From Bactrocera neohumeralis (taxonomy: Eukaryota > Arthropoda > Insecta > Diptera > Tephritidae), in contig NW_026089623.1 in the NCBI RefSeq assembly GCF_024586455.1, positions 8,280,204-8,344,203 on the forward strand: DNA of 64,000 nt. Reading direction: 5' to 3'. Below are positions 53,355 through 63,401 of this stretch, piece after piece. The notes below the pieces were generated by a model that ran no database searches, had not been told where the DNA came from, and saw only the letters and a list, made by a program, of their open reading frames with translations. Position 1 is the stretch's first letter, and the number at the start of each line of letters is the position of its first letter. The translations under genes were made by a program, and so were the position numbers.

Positions 53355-55211
53355 CAGCCATAGTCAAATGTTATTACACATTACTAAATTTTTTTGCGTT
53401 TCGGTAAGACTGCTTGTTGTTGTTGGATGCAATGGAGTGTGTAAAAGAAACGAACAAAAATTCAAAGAAAATAACGGAATATTTCTCTCAAAAACAATAC
53501 ATTTGTTTGATTCATATTGGCGTCAGAAGTTATTACACACATTTTATTCGTGTAAAGATCATTAGTTTTTAGCTATCTTGTGAGTTAAGTAGGCGCATTT
53601 TACATGATTGCGCAAAAATTAATATTGTTAATTTAATCCACGAAAAAGGTCAAAAGGAAGCATTTAAATGTTGAAACACGATCCGATATTGTGACCAAAT
53701 TTAAAATGGGAACTTCGGCTTCGGATCTTCTGAAAATTTATGGAATTTCGCGGAAAACTGTGTACAATTTAGTAAAAAGAAGGACACTTGTGGGAATTTA
53801 GAAGATAAAAAGAAAAGTGGACGAAATCTCGTTATAGGCCAAAGGGAAAAAACAAGATTAATGAGTGTCCTTTTGGCAAATCCAACAATAAGCCCTATTC
53901 GCCTTGCAGAAAATTCGGGGGAACTAATTGGGAAGAAAGTTAGTGAAGCTACTTTACGTCGCAAGAAGAAAAGCATGGAAATCAAGACCTATGTAGTTCG
54001 CAAAGTGATCGACATAACTCCAAACAACAAAGCCAAACGCTATGCTTTTGCTCGTGAACATATTAATAAGCCCATAGAGTTCTGGCACAACGTTCTGTGG
54101 ACTGACGAGTCCTCTTTTCAGTTCCAGGGGTCATTTGGAAGAAAGTATATGCGTCTACCGTCAACTCTCAAACGCAAAGCACGGCAGCCTCTAAACAGAT
54201 TCGGTGGAGGATCTGTAAGGTTTTGGGAATGCAATTCAAGGAACTTTGAATCAATGTGGGTATATCGATGTGTTGAATGATCATGCATTTCCTTCAGCAA
54301 ATAGCCTGTTTCCAAATACCGACTGGATTCTGCAACAGGATAATACTCCTTGACATAAAGGATGGTTGGTAACGAAGTTTTTAAATGAGGTAGATCAAGC
54401 TGTTCTTGCATGGCCCCCTCAAAGCCCGGACCTTACCATCATTGGGGTTTCATGAAACAACAACGAACAATTGATAAAAATCGAAAACTAAATGACACTA
54501 TTGAAGAAATTAAAAATATTTGGGCTAAACTACCTCTTTCTTTTATCCACACCTTGATTGAGTCTATCCCGGCCAGGTTGCAAGCAGTAATTTATGCCAA
54601 AGGAGGAGTAACAAAATATTGACTCATTAAAATTTAAAAAAAAATTAAAAATGTATAATTCTTAATATAAACCATATAATATCGTCCCCTCAATATAACA
54701 ATAGCGTATAATTTTTTTTGGGTTTTGAGAAAATCGAGTTTAAAGTTTTTGTAATTTTCTTATTGAAGGAAATTTCTGAACATGAAATTATGCACCATTT
54801 TTTCCAATGACATTTCCAATGACCCACTTTGTGGAAGTAGAATTTGACGAAATTTTGACCAGACATAGAATTAATGATGGACATTCTAAATATGCAATAA
54901 AAAAATAATGGCGTATGAGCACATCCGCTATTGTTATATTGAGGGGACGATATGACATTGTGTAACTATCTTTGACACGAATAAAATGTGTGTAATAACT
55001 TCTGACGCCAATTTGCATCAAACAAATGTATTGTTTTTGTGAGAAATATTCCGTTATTTTCTTTGAATTTTTGTTCGTTTCTTCTATACACTCCATTTCA
55101 TCCAACAACAACAATTTTGGCTTCATATTGAAAACAACAACAACAGCAATCGAAGCAGTCTTACCGAAACGAAAAATTTTAGTAATGTGTAATAACATTT
55201 GACTATGGCTG
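53355..55211 (+). mobile_element. Tc1-like transposon with long terminal inverted repeats
   Basis: Ends CAGCCATAGTCAAATGTTAT and its exact inverted copy, flanked by TA (53353-53354 and 55212-55213). The inverted repeats extend about 200 bp inwards: 53355-53570 against 54985-55211. Both contain AAAGAAAATAACGGAATATT and TTGGCGTCAGAAGTTATTAC. The right arm has about 40 extra bases near 55110-55150. Repeats inside the arms (GTTATTACACACATTTTATT near the inner end) resemble the paired transposase-binding sites of Bari and Paris elements. Inserted between the RNase H and integrase of the gypsy-type element. Length 1857 bp. Confidence 0.92.
53643..54622 (+). pseudogene. Tc1-like transposase, frameshifted and missing the catalytic Glu
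   Basis: Helix-turn-helix region in one frame (VETRSDIVTKFKMGTSASDL, YGISRKTVYNLVKRRTLVGI, then stop at 53799). It continues in a second frame from about 53800 (LANPTISPIRLAENSGELIG, FWHNVLWTDESSFQFQGSFG with the first Asp). After a frameshift near 54240 it reads WILQQDNTP, with the second Asp and a stop replacing Cys, then LAWPPQSPDLTIIGV, then RPGCKQ at the end. In the family the third residue is Glu in PDLNPIE. Here that position is Gly (TII-G). Inactive. Confidence 0.88.
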
Positions 55212-55213
55212 TA

Positions 55214-56004
55214 TGGCTGTTCAATTGCTCCTCTTGAGAGTGGATTGTGTTTGCATGGTTTTGGTCTAAATTATTTTCTAAAGATACATTGCTACCTGTT
55301 TCCATAAAACTTATAGAATTTGTATCGATGTTGATTCTGCTGAGGAACTCTTTTCCTTTTATGTAATCTACGTTAATATTATATTCTTCTAATTTTAGTA
55401 TCCATCTTTTTAGTCTACGATTTACATTAACTTTAACATTTTTCTTTAGAAAATGTGTCATAGATTGTGCTACTTTTTCGCAGCCCTAAATTTTCGATAA
55501 TATCCTGTAGCTTCTCTAAAAGGCTTTATTTTTGGTAATTTTAAATCTTGTATTTTGTTTATCTTATCAAAGTTCGGTTCAACTCCTTTAGGTGTTGAAA
55601 CATGGTATAGAAACTGTGTTTCTTTGGCACAAAAAAGGCACTTGTCAAGTTGTACCTTAAGGTTATGATTCTTTAGTGCATTGAACATTTTTGGAAGGCT
55701 TTGTATAGGCTCTTCCAATGTTGTACTGAAAACGAGGATATCGTCCATGTACACTACGCAAAATTTTGTTTATGTGATATCTAAGGATACAATTCATCAC
55801 CTTCTTTGGAAGGTTGATAGGGCATTTTTAAGACCGAATGGCGTTCCATAAAGGGCTATTGTAAAGAGAATTGCTGTTTCTTACGATTCCTTGTCTTAAC
55901 TTTTCCTGAATTTGTTTAGTTATCTCTAATTCATCTACCTTCATGTATTTTTGAATATACTGGGGTGTCTATCGTGGTCACTATCTCGTGTTGAATAGCT
56001 GGTG
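55214..56004 (-). pseudogene. Gypsy-type reverse transcriptase and RNase H
   Basis: Starts directly at the pogo boundary with PAIQHEIVTTIDTPVYSK, the N-terminal block of gypsy RT, then broken frames. The catalytic palm reads MYMDDILVFSTTLEEPIQSL (55754 onwards), with YMDD intact. The connection reads EATGYYRKFRAAKK. Immediately after comes THFLKKNVKVNVNRRLKRWI, LKLEEYNINVDYIKGKE and FLSRI. The core of RNase H (about 150-200 codons in relatives) is missing at about 55440-55490, an internal deletion. The reading ends at 55212 at the Tc1 element. Confidence 0.85.
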
Positions 56005-56151
56005 TAGGGGAAGACGGGGTACATTTGACACTTTCATTTAAAAGTCCTTTATTTTCTACCAAATATAATATAATTTTAAATGTGTTACAGCTTTAAAACC
56101 ACCAGGGTTTGGATACTTAGTAATGAAAGTCGGAAGAGTCGGAAGTTTAAA

Positions 56152-57030
56152 CTAAATTTCGCTTCTAAGAGTTATAGATATGTCTTCCACAACTGGTTTT
56201 ACAAAAACCCAGTTGTCTGGAGATAGTCTACGCAAATAATTTATGCTGAAGGAAGCATCGCAAAATACCTCTACAATTTCGCCAATGTAATAAAAAGGCT
56301 TCATACCATTTTCCCCAAAGTTTACCAAAACGTATTCTCCAAGCATTCAATTCTCATCATCCAATAACGAAAATTTTAGCAAACAATTATCTTTGTTGAC
56401 ACATTTCTCTGTGCTGTCTGATTTCAGACTGATAATACTTTCATCAGATGATGTAAGGTTTTCATTTAATGAACGCTTATTTTGTTTTGATTTTTGTTTT
56501 TTTGATTTTTCTTGCTTTCTGTTGAAAATTTTAGAGAACGTTTGGAAAATTGAGTGATTCTCTTAGTTTGGAAATCCAAAGCTCGATTTTTTTCTGGTGA
56601 ACTAGTGAGGATTCGCGAAGATCCACTTTTCTGTGTTATGTTTGGCGCCAAGCGCGCAATAGGCCTCAAATGTTCTGGTGTTAAAGTTTGTGTGTTTGTA
56701 AGTTTTGTTTGACCGTGCAAGCCTAGCCAAGCTTGTTTTTTCAGGCTTTCGTAGTGTGAGGGATGGATTTCGCTTCTAAAAGCCGTAAAGCCAACTTTCT
56801 CCAGCTGCCTTGTTAGTTTCCCAAGTAGATGGACATGGTATGTTATTAGCGGCAACGAATTCGTAAACAAATCTTTTGAATATATCATACGACAATCCAT
56901 ATGCAAAAAACGCACACAAACGTAGCATGTTTCGCGTTGATGCTTTATGTTTGCAAGAGCATTTTTCATATCATCCTCAGTTATCTGACATCGGTTGGTC
57001 TTTTTCTTATAGTTGCGCACCATTGCTAAA
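56152..57030 (-). pseudogene. Pogo-like transposase without nuclease domain
   Basis: Starts MVRNYKKKTNRCQITEDDMK near 57023, the psq-type motif that opens these transposases. The CENPB-type region reads PSTWETNKAAGESWLYGF (stop), RNPSLTLRKPEKTSLA in a second frame between 56830 and 56715. The next recognisable part is SSRILTSSPEKNRALDF near 56590-56640, a block that lies after the nuclease in relatives. A Ser/Lys-rich stretch and the terminal GEYVLVNFGENGMKPFYYIG ... RRLSPDNWVFVKPVVEDISI at 56152-56346 follow. The catalytic DDD domain (about 180 residues) is absent. Confidence 0.82.
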
Positions 57031-57077
57031 GTAATACTTAGCATTAGAAAACTCCTTAATTGTTTTAACATTCTTCT

Positions 57078-59040
57078 TCTTCTTAATTGGCGTAGACACC
57101 GCTTACGCGATTATAGCAGAGTTAACAACAGCGCGCCAGTCGTTTCTTCTTTTCGCTACGTGGCGCCATTTGGACTTGGTCCTTCCAACGGAGTGGAGGT
57201 CTTCCTCTTCCTCTGCTTCCCCCGGCGGGTACTGCGTCGAATACTTTCAGAGCTGGAGTGTTTTCATCCATCCGGACAACATGACCTAGCCAACGTAGCC
57301 GCTGTCTTTTAATTCGCTGAACTATGTCAATGTCGTCATATATCTCGTACAGCTCATCGTTCCATCGAATGCGATATTCGCCGTGGCCAACGCGCAAAGG
57401 ACCATAAATCTTTCGCAGAACTTTTCTCTCGAAAACTCGCAACGTCGACTCATCAGTTGTTGACATCGACCAAGCCTCTGCACCATATAGCAGGACGGGA
57501 ATTATGAGTGACTTATAGAGTTTGGTTTTAGTTTGTCGAGAGAGGACTTTGCTTCTCAATTGCCTACTCAGTCCGAAGTACCACCTGTTGGCAAGAGCAA
57601 TCCTGCGTTGGATTTCCAGGCTGACATTATTGGTGGTGTTTATGCTGGTTCCAAGATAGACGAAATTATCTACGACTTCAAAGTTATGACTGTCAACAGT
57701 GACGTGAGTGCCAAGTCGCGAGTGCGACGACTGTTTGTTTGATGACAGGATATATTTCGTCTTGCCCTCGTTCACTGCCAGACCCATTTTCTGTGCTTCC
57801 TTGTCCAGCCTGGAGAAAGCAGAACTAACGGCGCGGGTGTTGAGGCCGATGATATCAATATCGTCGGCATACGCTAGCAACTGTACGCTCTTATAGAAGA
57901 TGGTACCTTCTCTGTTTAGTTCTGCAGCTCGAACTATTTTCTCCAGGAGCAGGTTGAAGAAGTCGCACGATAGGGAGTCGCCTTGTCTGAAACCTCGTTT
58001 GGTATCGAACGGCTCGGAGAGGTCCTTCCCGATCCTGACGGAGCTTTTCGTGTTGCTCAACGTCAGTTTACACTGCCGTATTAGTTTTGCGGGGATACCA
58101 AATTCAGACATCGCGGCATAAAGGCAGCTCCTTTTCGTGCTGTCGAAAGCAGCTTTGAAATCGACGAAGAGGTGGTGTGTGTCGATTCTCCTTTCACGGG
58201 TCTTTTCCAAGATTTGGCGCATGGTGAATATCTGGACGGTTGTTGATTTTCCAGGTCTGAAGCCACACTGATAAGGTCCAATCAGTTTGTTGACGGTGGG
58301 CTTTAATCTTTCACACAATACGCTCGATAGAACCTTATATGCGATGTTGAGGAGGCTAATCCCACGGTAGTTGGCGCAGATTATGGGGTCTCCTTTTTTA
58401 TGGATTGGGCATATCACACTTAAATTCCAATCGTTGGGCATGCTTCCGTCCGACCATATTTTACAAAGAAGCTGATGCATGCTCCCTATTAGTTCTTCGC
58501 CGCCGTGTTTGAATAGCTCGGCCGGTAGTCCGTCGGTCCCTGCCGCTTTGTTGTTCTTGAGGCGGGCAATTGCTATTTGAATTTCTTCATGGTCGGGTAA
58601 TGGAACGTCTGCTCCATCGTCATCGTTTGGGGAATCGGGTTCTTTTTCTCCTGGTGTTGTGCGTTCACTGCCATTCAGCAGGATGGAGAACTGTGTTCCC
58701 TCCATAATTTAACTATGCTCTGGGCATCAGTGACTAGATCACCTTTGGGGGTTCTACAAGAGTATGCTCCGGTCTTGAAACCTTCTGTAAGCCGCCGCAT
58801 TTTTTCGTAGAATTTTCGAGCATTACCCCTGTCGGCCAGCTTATCAAGCTCTTCGTACTCACGCATTTCGGTCTCTTTCTTCTTCTGTCTGCAAATGCGT
58901 CTCGCTTCCCTCTTCAACTATCGGTATCTATCCCATCCCGCACGTGTAGTGGTCGATCGTAACGTTGCGAGGTAGGCAGCCTGTTTTCTCTCCGCTGCGA
59001 CACGGCATTTCTCGTCGTACCAGCAGTTCTTTTGCTAGTC
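57078..59040 (-). mobile_element. RTE-like LINE, copy 5 (longest copy)
   Basis: Minus-strand LINE inserted in the pogo-like element. The 3' end CAATTAAGAAGAAGAATG is at about 57070. It keeps the endonuclease-to-RT linker and the whole reverse transcriptase; the endonuclease is truncated away at about 59040. Relative to copy 2 it has a 29-bp deletion near 57170 that shifts the last 30 codons. It is used here as the family reference. It belongs to the RTE group by the reverse transcriptase pattern and the RWLGHV-x-RM ... GRPPLRWKDQV C-terminus. Confidence 0.9.
57122..58917 (-). pseudogene. RTE-like LINE reverse transcriptase, almost open
   Basis: Linker frame 58675-58917 (KREARRICRQKKKETEMREY, KFYEKMRRLTEGFKTGAYSC) shifts near 58690 into a 527-codon frame: NNKAAGTDGLPAELFKHGGE, SVICPIHKKGDPIICANYRG, HHLFVDFKAAFDSTKRSCLY, TKRGFRQGDSLSCDFFNLLL, VQLLAYADDIDIIGLNTRAV, and the terminal RLRWLGHVVRMDENTPALKV. 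FVDFKAAFD and YADD hold all three catalytic Asp. The last residues (QMAPRSEKKKRLARCC) are out of frame because of the 29-bp deletion. Only two frame lesions, so it is young compared with the other LINEs here. Confidence 0.92.
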
Positions 59041-59311
59041 TACAGTTTCGTAAGATGCTTTAAAAAATGTATTTTATTGTTTAAGAAGACTTTACTTCGG
59101 ATCTACCGAAAATTACAATTACGTTCCCAAAAATAGAAAAACACGTGTAACTCTATTACGCGTTGGAATATAATTGTGAAATTTTTTGACGCTTCGTTTA
59201 GTTCAATAATGGTGGTGGCCACGTTTTTACATTTTCAATAAAGCCCCAGTTAACGCCACAGAGACTGAAGTCAAATGTGCCCCAGTGTCAAATGTACCCC
59301 ATCTTACCCTA

Positions 59312-60273
59312 CTTGTAAGATCATCGCCTTCTTTATAAAATAAGTCTTTGTAATTTTTTATTAACTAACTAACTAAAAAATTCTCTTCCACATTTAGATT
59401 GGTTGTAAATTGTTCAATTTGTAAATCCCTATTTTCTATACTCTCTAATTGGTAAATTTCGTTAAAATTATATGGGCAAGAATTCATAAATTTTATCACT
59501 TTATTATTATTTGTTAAGGTATCGTTTTTCATGTCAATAACTGCTTCCAATGGTTTTAATACGTTTTGCCCATTGATTGCATCAAATCCTTTATTATGTA
59601 TACATATATGCGTCAAAATTAAATTCGAGAGGTAAGCTTGTTATTATTCCCCATTTGATTAATGCTTCGCTATTTGACCGGAATTTTATTGAATTGTTCA
59701 ACAGTATTCTGTTATACTTAGTTAATTTCCTATTATCAATAAGGGACGTAGTAGAACCTGAGTCGATTAGGCATATAATATTTTCATTTTTGATTGTTAA
59801 TCTACAAACGGAAGGTAGTTCTGGTACGGTCCAAGGGAAAATTTACCTCCTGGCTTATGTGGTCTACTTCCATTGGAATTTCATTCCCATAGTTGGTACT
59901 CCTTGCACCATTATAATTGTTATGGTTCGTCTAAATGAGCTTGCTGTGTTATTACTTTGATTGAAACGATTACTTTTTGATTCGCTCCTGTTCGTTCGTT
60001 GTTGTGCCTATTGTTGAAATTGTTGTAATTGAAATACCTATTATTTATTGGATTATGACCCTCAGGTCTTTGATTATTTCTTTCGTGTCCTATCTGACCA
60101 TATTGATTTCTGTGTGTAAGTCCGGTTTCTTCCAGTATGTAATTGGCTTCCCTTAGAGAGTTAATGTTTCTGCCGTAAATTATTGCCGATAAATGAGGCG
60201 GAATAGTGTTTCAAAATATTTTCAGTATTTAGGATTCATTTATCCTTGGGATAAATTCTATGGGCGAATTTCG
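59312..60273 (-). pseudogene. Gypsy-type gag end and aspartic protease
   Basis: Reads the end of gag (NSLREANYILEETGLTHRNQ, then an Asn/Arg-rich tail with NNRYFNYNNFNNRHNNERTG in place of zinc knuckles), then a protease with ICLIDSGSTTSLIDNRK, whose DSG is the catalytic triad around 59758-59766. ALIKWGIITSLSNLI, HNKGFDAINGQNVLKPLEAV and VIKFMNSCPYNFNEIYQLE follow. A frameshift lies near 59616. The reading is cut at 59310 by the pogo-like element and continues at 56004 as the reverse transcriptase N-terminus. Confidence 0.8.
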
Positions 60274-60281
60274 GTCTAAAT

Positions 60282-62977
60282 CAGTCTTTCCCAAAGTGGG
60301 CGATAACGCCCCCTTGTGGGCGCTGCAGGTATCAAGGGGGGCGGTAAGAGACCCAGAAAGAAAATGGGGGCGTTGTGTAGAGGCCTGGGGGGTGATTTGT
60401 AATTTTATTTAGCTAGGAGGCCTCTTAGTCAACGACTACATGAGCTCTCGACTCTCAACAACAACTTGTGAACATCAACTACTATGAATTAAAAGATTGC
60501 TCAAACTCGGTTCTATATTTCTCTCCGCGTAGTTCATATATCTGTCCTATTTTATTGAACATAGAAAAAATTAAAATCATGTCCATCAGTCACTCCGTTT
60601 CATAATGAAAGTAGACACAAAAAAACAAATAAAAAGGCAACAGACACACTTTCGCATTTTAATAGTTATTAGTACTCGTAGATATCTATCATGTTTTAAC
60701 AATTTTTTGTTAAATAACTCAAATTGTGCATTCCCGTATCAATCGGCTGGTTCATTGAATATTTGTTCGGACTTGTTGTGTACGATTGAGTGTCGAATGA
60801 GATAAACGAGTTAATGCATGTTTGTTTTATTCCTGTCGGTGGGTGCTACTTAAGCATTCCTATATAAACAATGCAATATTTATTTTATTTTCATTTGTGG
60901 TTTTGCGCGCAATAGATGAGTAGTACTTACGCCTCCTTTACACTAGTTGAACGTATTTCTCAAAGCTAAACAATGTCGAAAGTAAAAAAGAAGAGACGGC
61001 AATATTGTGCGGAATATATTAAATTCGGATTCATTGAAAATCCCACAAACCCATCGTCGCCTTTGTGTCTTCTATGTCTAAAAACATTTTCGAATGAAGC
61101 CTTCAAGACTGCAAGATCATTTGAATAAAGATAAGAAAGACATGAATGTAGCATATTTTCAAGACCTAGAGAAGAAGCATAATACTCAGCCAAGTGTAGC
61201 AAAACTATTTTCGGCGGCTGCTAAGCAAGATGACGACGGACTTCGAGCTTCGTACAATATCTCTTTGTTAATTGCTCAAAAAGACAAACCACATAACATC
61301 GGAGAAGAGTTCATATTGCCAGCAATAAATGAAGTAATAACTACTGTGCTTCATAAACCGGCAGCAGATATTATCCGAAAAATTCCTTTGAGTAATAATT
61401 CTGGGAAAAGACGAATTGATGAAATGGCTGAAAACATTTAAGAATCATTATGCGATCACCTGCGGTCAAGTCAATTTTCAATTCAGCTGGATGAGTCCAC
61501 TTTACCAACTAATGAAGCATTGTTGTTGTCTTACGTGAGTTTTATTAAAGATGAAAAATGTGTGAAGAACTATTATTTGATAGAAATTTAGAGACCGATA
61601 CAAAAGGCGAAACCATATTCAATACATTGGAAAAGTTTTGCGATGAGAAAGAGATTCCTTTGAAAAATATTATTTCAGTTGCTACGGATGGCGCTCCGGC
61701 TATGACAGGGTGCCATAAAGGCTTCATAGCGTACTTAAAAAATAAAATTCCAGATGTCCTTGGTGTACATTGCGTTATTCATAGACAATATTTAGTTGCT
61801 AGAAACTTAAGTGAAAAACTATTTCAATCACTGCAATAAGTCATTAAAGCAGTCAATAAAATCCGCAACAGCTCTTTGAATGATAGATTATTTCATCAGC
61901 TTTGTGTAACTCATGACGAGGATTTCAACCGTTTGTTGTTTCATACTGAAGTTCGTTGGCTATCAAGAGGCAATTCTCTGACTCGATTTTACAACCTGTT
62001 TGACTCTGTTATAGAGTTCTTGGAAACTAAAGATACAGAATTTCAAGACAAGCTCATAACATCAAAGAATGATATAGCTTACATGACAGACCTGTATAAA
62101 TTGTTCAACGACATGAATCTCCAACTGCAAGACGATAAACTAAATTTAATTAAAACAAAAAACGTCGTTGCTGCTTTCGCAGCCAAACTGCTTCTAAACG
62201 GAAAGAATCTGGGCAGACGTGAGTTTCACAATTTTCTGAATTTATCAGTGTCATGCAGTAACGACGAGTTGTTTGCCTACTGCCAACATTTGGAAAACCT
62301 CCACATTGACTTTACCGAACGATACCAGGACATTTTGAACTTGAAAATACCAGACTGGGTGTTGGATCCGTTTTCAAATGTCAACACAGCAATGTCGCCT
62401 CAGCTGGAAGAAGAACTTATAGAATTGACAACAAACGAGGAATGAAAATCAAGTTCCAAAATGGTTACCAAGAATTTTGGCTACAAAAACCGATCTCGTA
62501 ATTGTACCCTGGATTGTGATCAATCGTTCAACGATTCTTGATAGCATTCCCATCGTCATATTTGTGTGAACGTGGATTTAGTGCTGTGACAACACTGCTT
62601 ACTAAAAAGAGAAATCGTTTGCTTGTTACCGAACGTGGCGACTTGCGACTGTTCTTGAGTAAATTGGAACCTGATATTAACAAACGTATTAAACAGCATC
62701 AGATTTATCCTTCACATTAGTTTTTATATAAGGATCGATTATTTTAGTTTTATTTTTAATAAAAGATTCTCTGTTTTAATACTATAAAGTTGCGTTTCAA
62801 TAATCATTCTTATTGGCAGGTGGAGCCCGTAAGAGTTAACTTGAGACCTTAGCGCCGTTGTATGTTACCTACTGCGCTCAGGTTTCAAGTTGCGAGTTAT
62901 AGTAAAAAATAGCTAAATAGCTAAAAAATATTTATTCTCAAAGTGGGCAGTAGACAAAATAAGTTTGGGAACTACTG
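60282..62977 (+). mobile_element. hAT transposon (ZBED/Buster-like) with perfect 8-bp target duplication
   Basis: Ends CAGTCTTTCCCAAAGTGGGC and, inverted, CAGTAGTTCCCAAACTTATT. The target duplication GTCTAAAT is exact at 60274-60281 and 62978-62985. Length 2696 bp. It splits the gag of the gypsy-type element. The left end holds a GC-rich block with GGGCGATAACGCCCCC and a GGGGGGCGGTAAGAG stretch (60300-60360). The right end has CAAAGTGGGCAGTAGACA. The single transposase gene lies on the + strand. Confidence 0.93.
60974..62720 (+). pseudogene. hAT transposase with BED finger, four frame breaks
   Basis: Starts ATG 60974: MSKVKKKRRQYCAEYIKFGF, then NPSSPLCLLCLKTFSNEAF (BED finger cysteines). A frameshift at about 61095-61115 leads to KPSRLQDHLNKDKKDMNVAY; the second zinc-binding His is not there. 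An open run to 61441 ends in a stop, followed by FSIQLDESTLPTNEALLLSY (catalytic Asp region). From 61558 the run reads ISVATDGAPAMTGCHKGFIA (second Asp), VHCVIHRQYLVARNLS, a stop at 61837, then LLFHTEVRWLSRGNSLTRFY at 61936-61995. After stops near 62443 and 62510-62540 the C-terminus YLCERGFSAVTTLLTKKRNR, LLVTERGDLRLFLSKLEPDI ends at 62720. The layout matches ZBED5/GTF2IRD2-type hAT transposases. Confidence 0.9.
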
Positions 62978-62985
62978 GTCTAAAT

Positions 62986-63389
62986 TATACTTAGAGTTAA
63001 GCTTATCTAATATGTTTTTTAATTGATAGTAATAATTACTTACGTTGTGCTGCTTTGTCGTGATGGCCTGGGGGAAGAGTTGGTGGTAGCTCTCTCTTAC
63101 CCCAAAGTTTCTTATTAGTTCCGTTTTGAATTCTTCCCACGATTAGACGCTGGGTAGTGTCCTTTTTATTTGGAGGGCCTCTCCCTGGATTTTCGTTTTT
63201 ATGCGTCTTTCCCACACATAGTGTTTGGCCGCTTCGTTCTCGCTAAACAAGGGCAGGATCAGCTCAACCTGACCTGATGCATGATGAAACGTCGCAGTTT
63301 CCGTCGCCCCTGAATTCTCTCATTTCAGTAGATTCTTTCAGGAGATCTGATGCCGACATCAGATTTAGATCGGTTTTGTTGTTTCCCAT
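62986..63389 (-). pseudogene. Gypsy-type gag, 5' part
   Basis: Starts ATG at 63389 (MGNNKTDLNLMSASDLLKES), with one or more frameshifts. Further on it reads GQVELILPLFSENEAAKHYV-like and EFKTELIRNFGVRESYHQLF blocks, typical of capsid regions of 17.6/297-like gag. The reading is cut at 62985 by the hAT element's target duplication and resumes at 60273. It encodes the structural protein of virus-like particles. Broken copy. Confidence 0.75.
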
Positions 63390-63401
63390 GGTGTAGTTAT
63401 A

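Larger units (their letters stand above)
56007..59309 (-). mobile_element. Pogo/CENPB-like transposon, internally deleted, with an RTE LINE inside
   Basis: Ends GGGGAAGACGGGGTACATTT and, inverted, GGGTAAGATGGGGTACATTT (continuing GACACT on both sides), flanked by TA (56005-56006 and 59310-59311). It interrupts the gypsy-type reverse transcriptase. Its gene is on the minus strand: an N-terminal psq-type helix-turn-helix, a CENPB-type second helix-turn-helix and a C-terminal tail are recognisable, while the DDD nuclease domain is missing. The RTE LINE at 57078-59040 lies in the 5' part of the element, just upstream of the gene start. Confidence 0.88.
50901..63401 (-). mobile_element. Gypsy-type, env-bearing LTR retrotransposon with nested insertions
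   Basis: Minus-strand pieces in correct order: gag (62986-63389 and 59960-60273), protease (about 59650-59820), reverse transcriptase (55470-56004), a shortened RNase H (55214-55480), integrase (52260-53330) and an env-like ORF (51945-52250, perhaps continuing to 50901). Between them sit a mariner, a Tc1, a pogo (with an RTE LINE inside) and a hAT, each cutting a continuous reading order. Env presence and protein style suggest the errantivirus group of insects (17.6/297-like), an old broken copy. LTRs were not identified; the 5' side is cut by the mariner at 63402 and continues outside the window or is lost. Confidence 0.85.
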
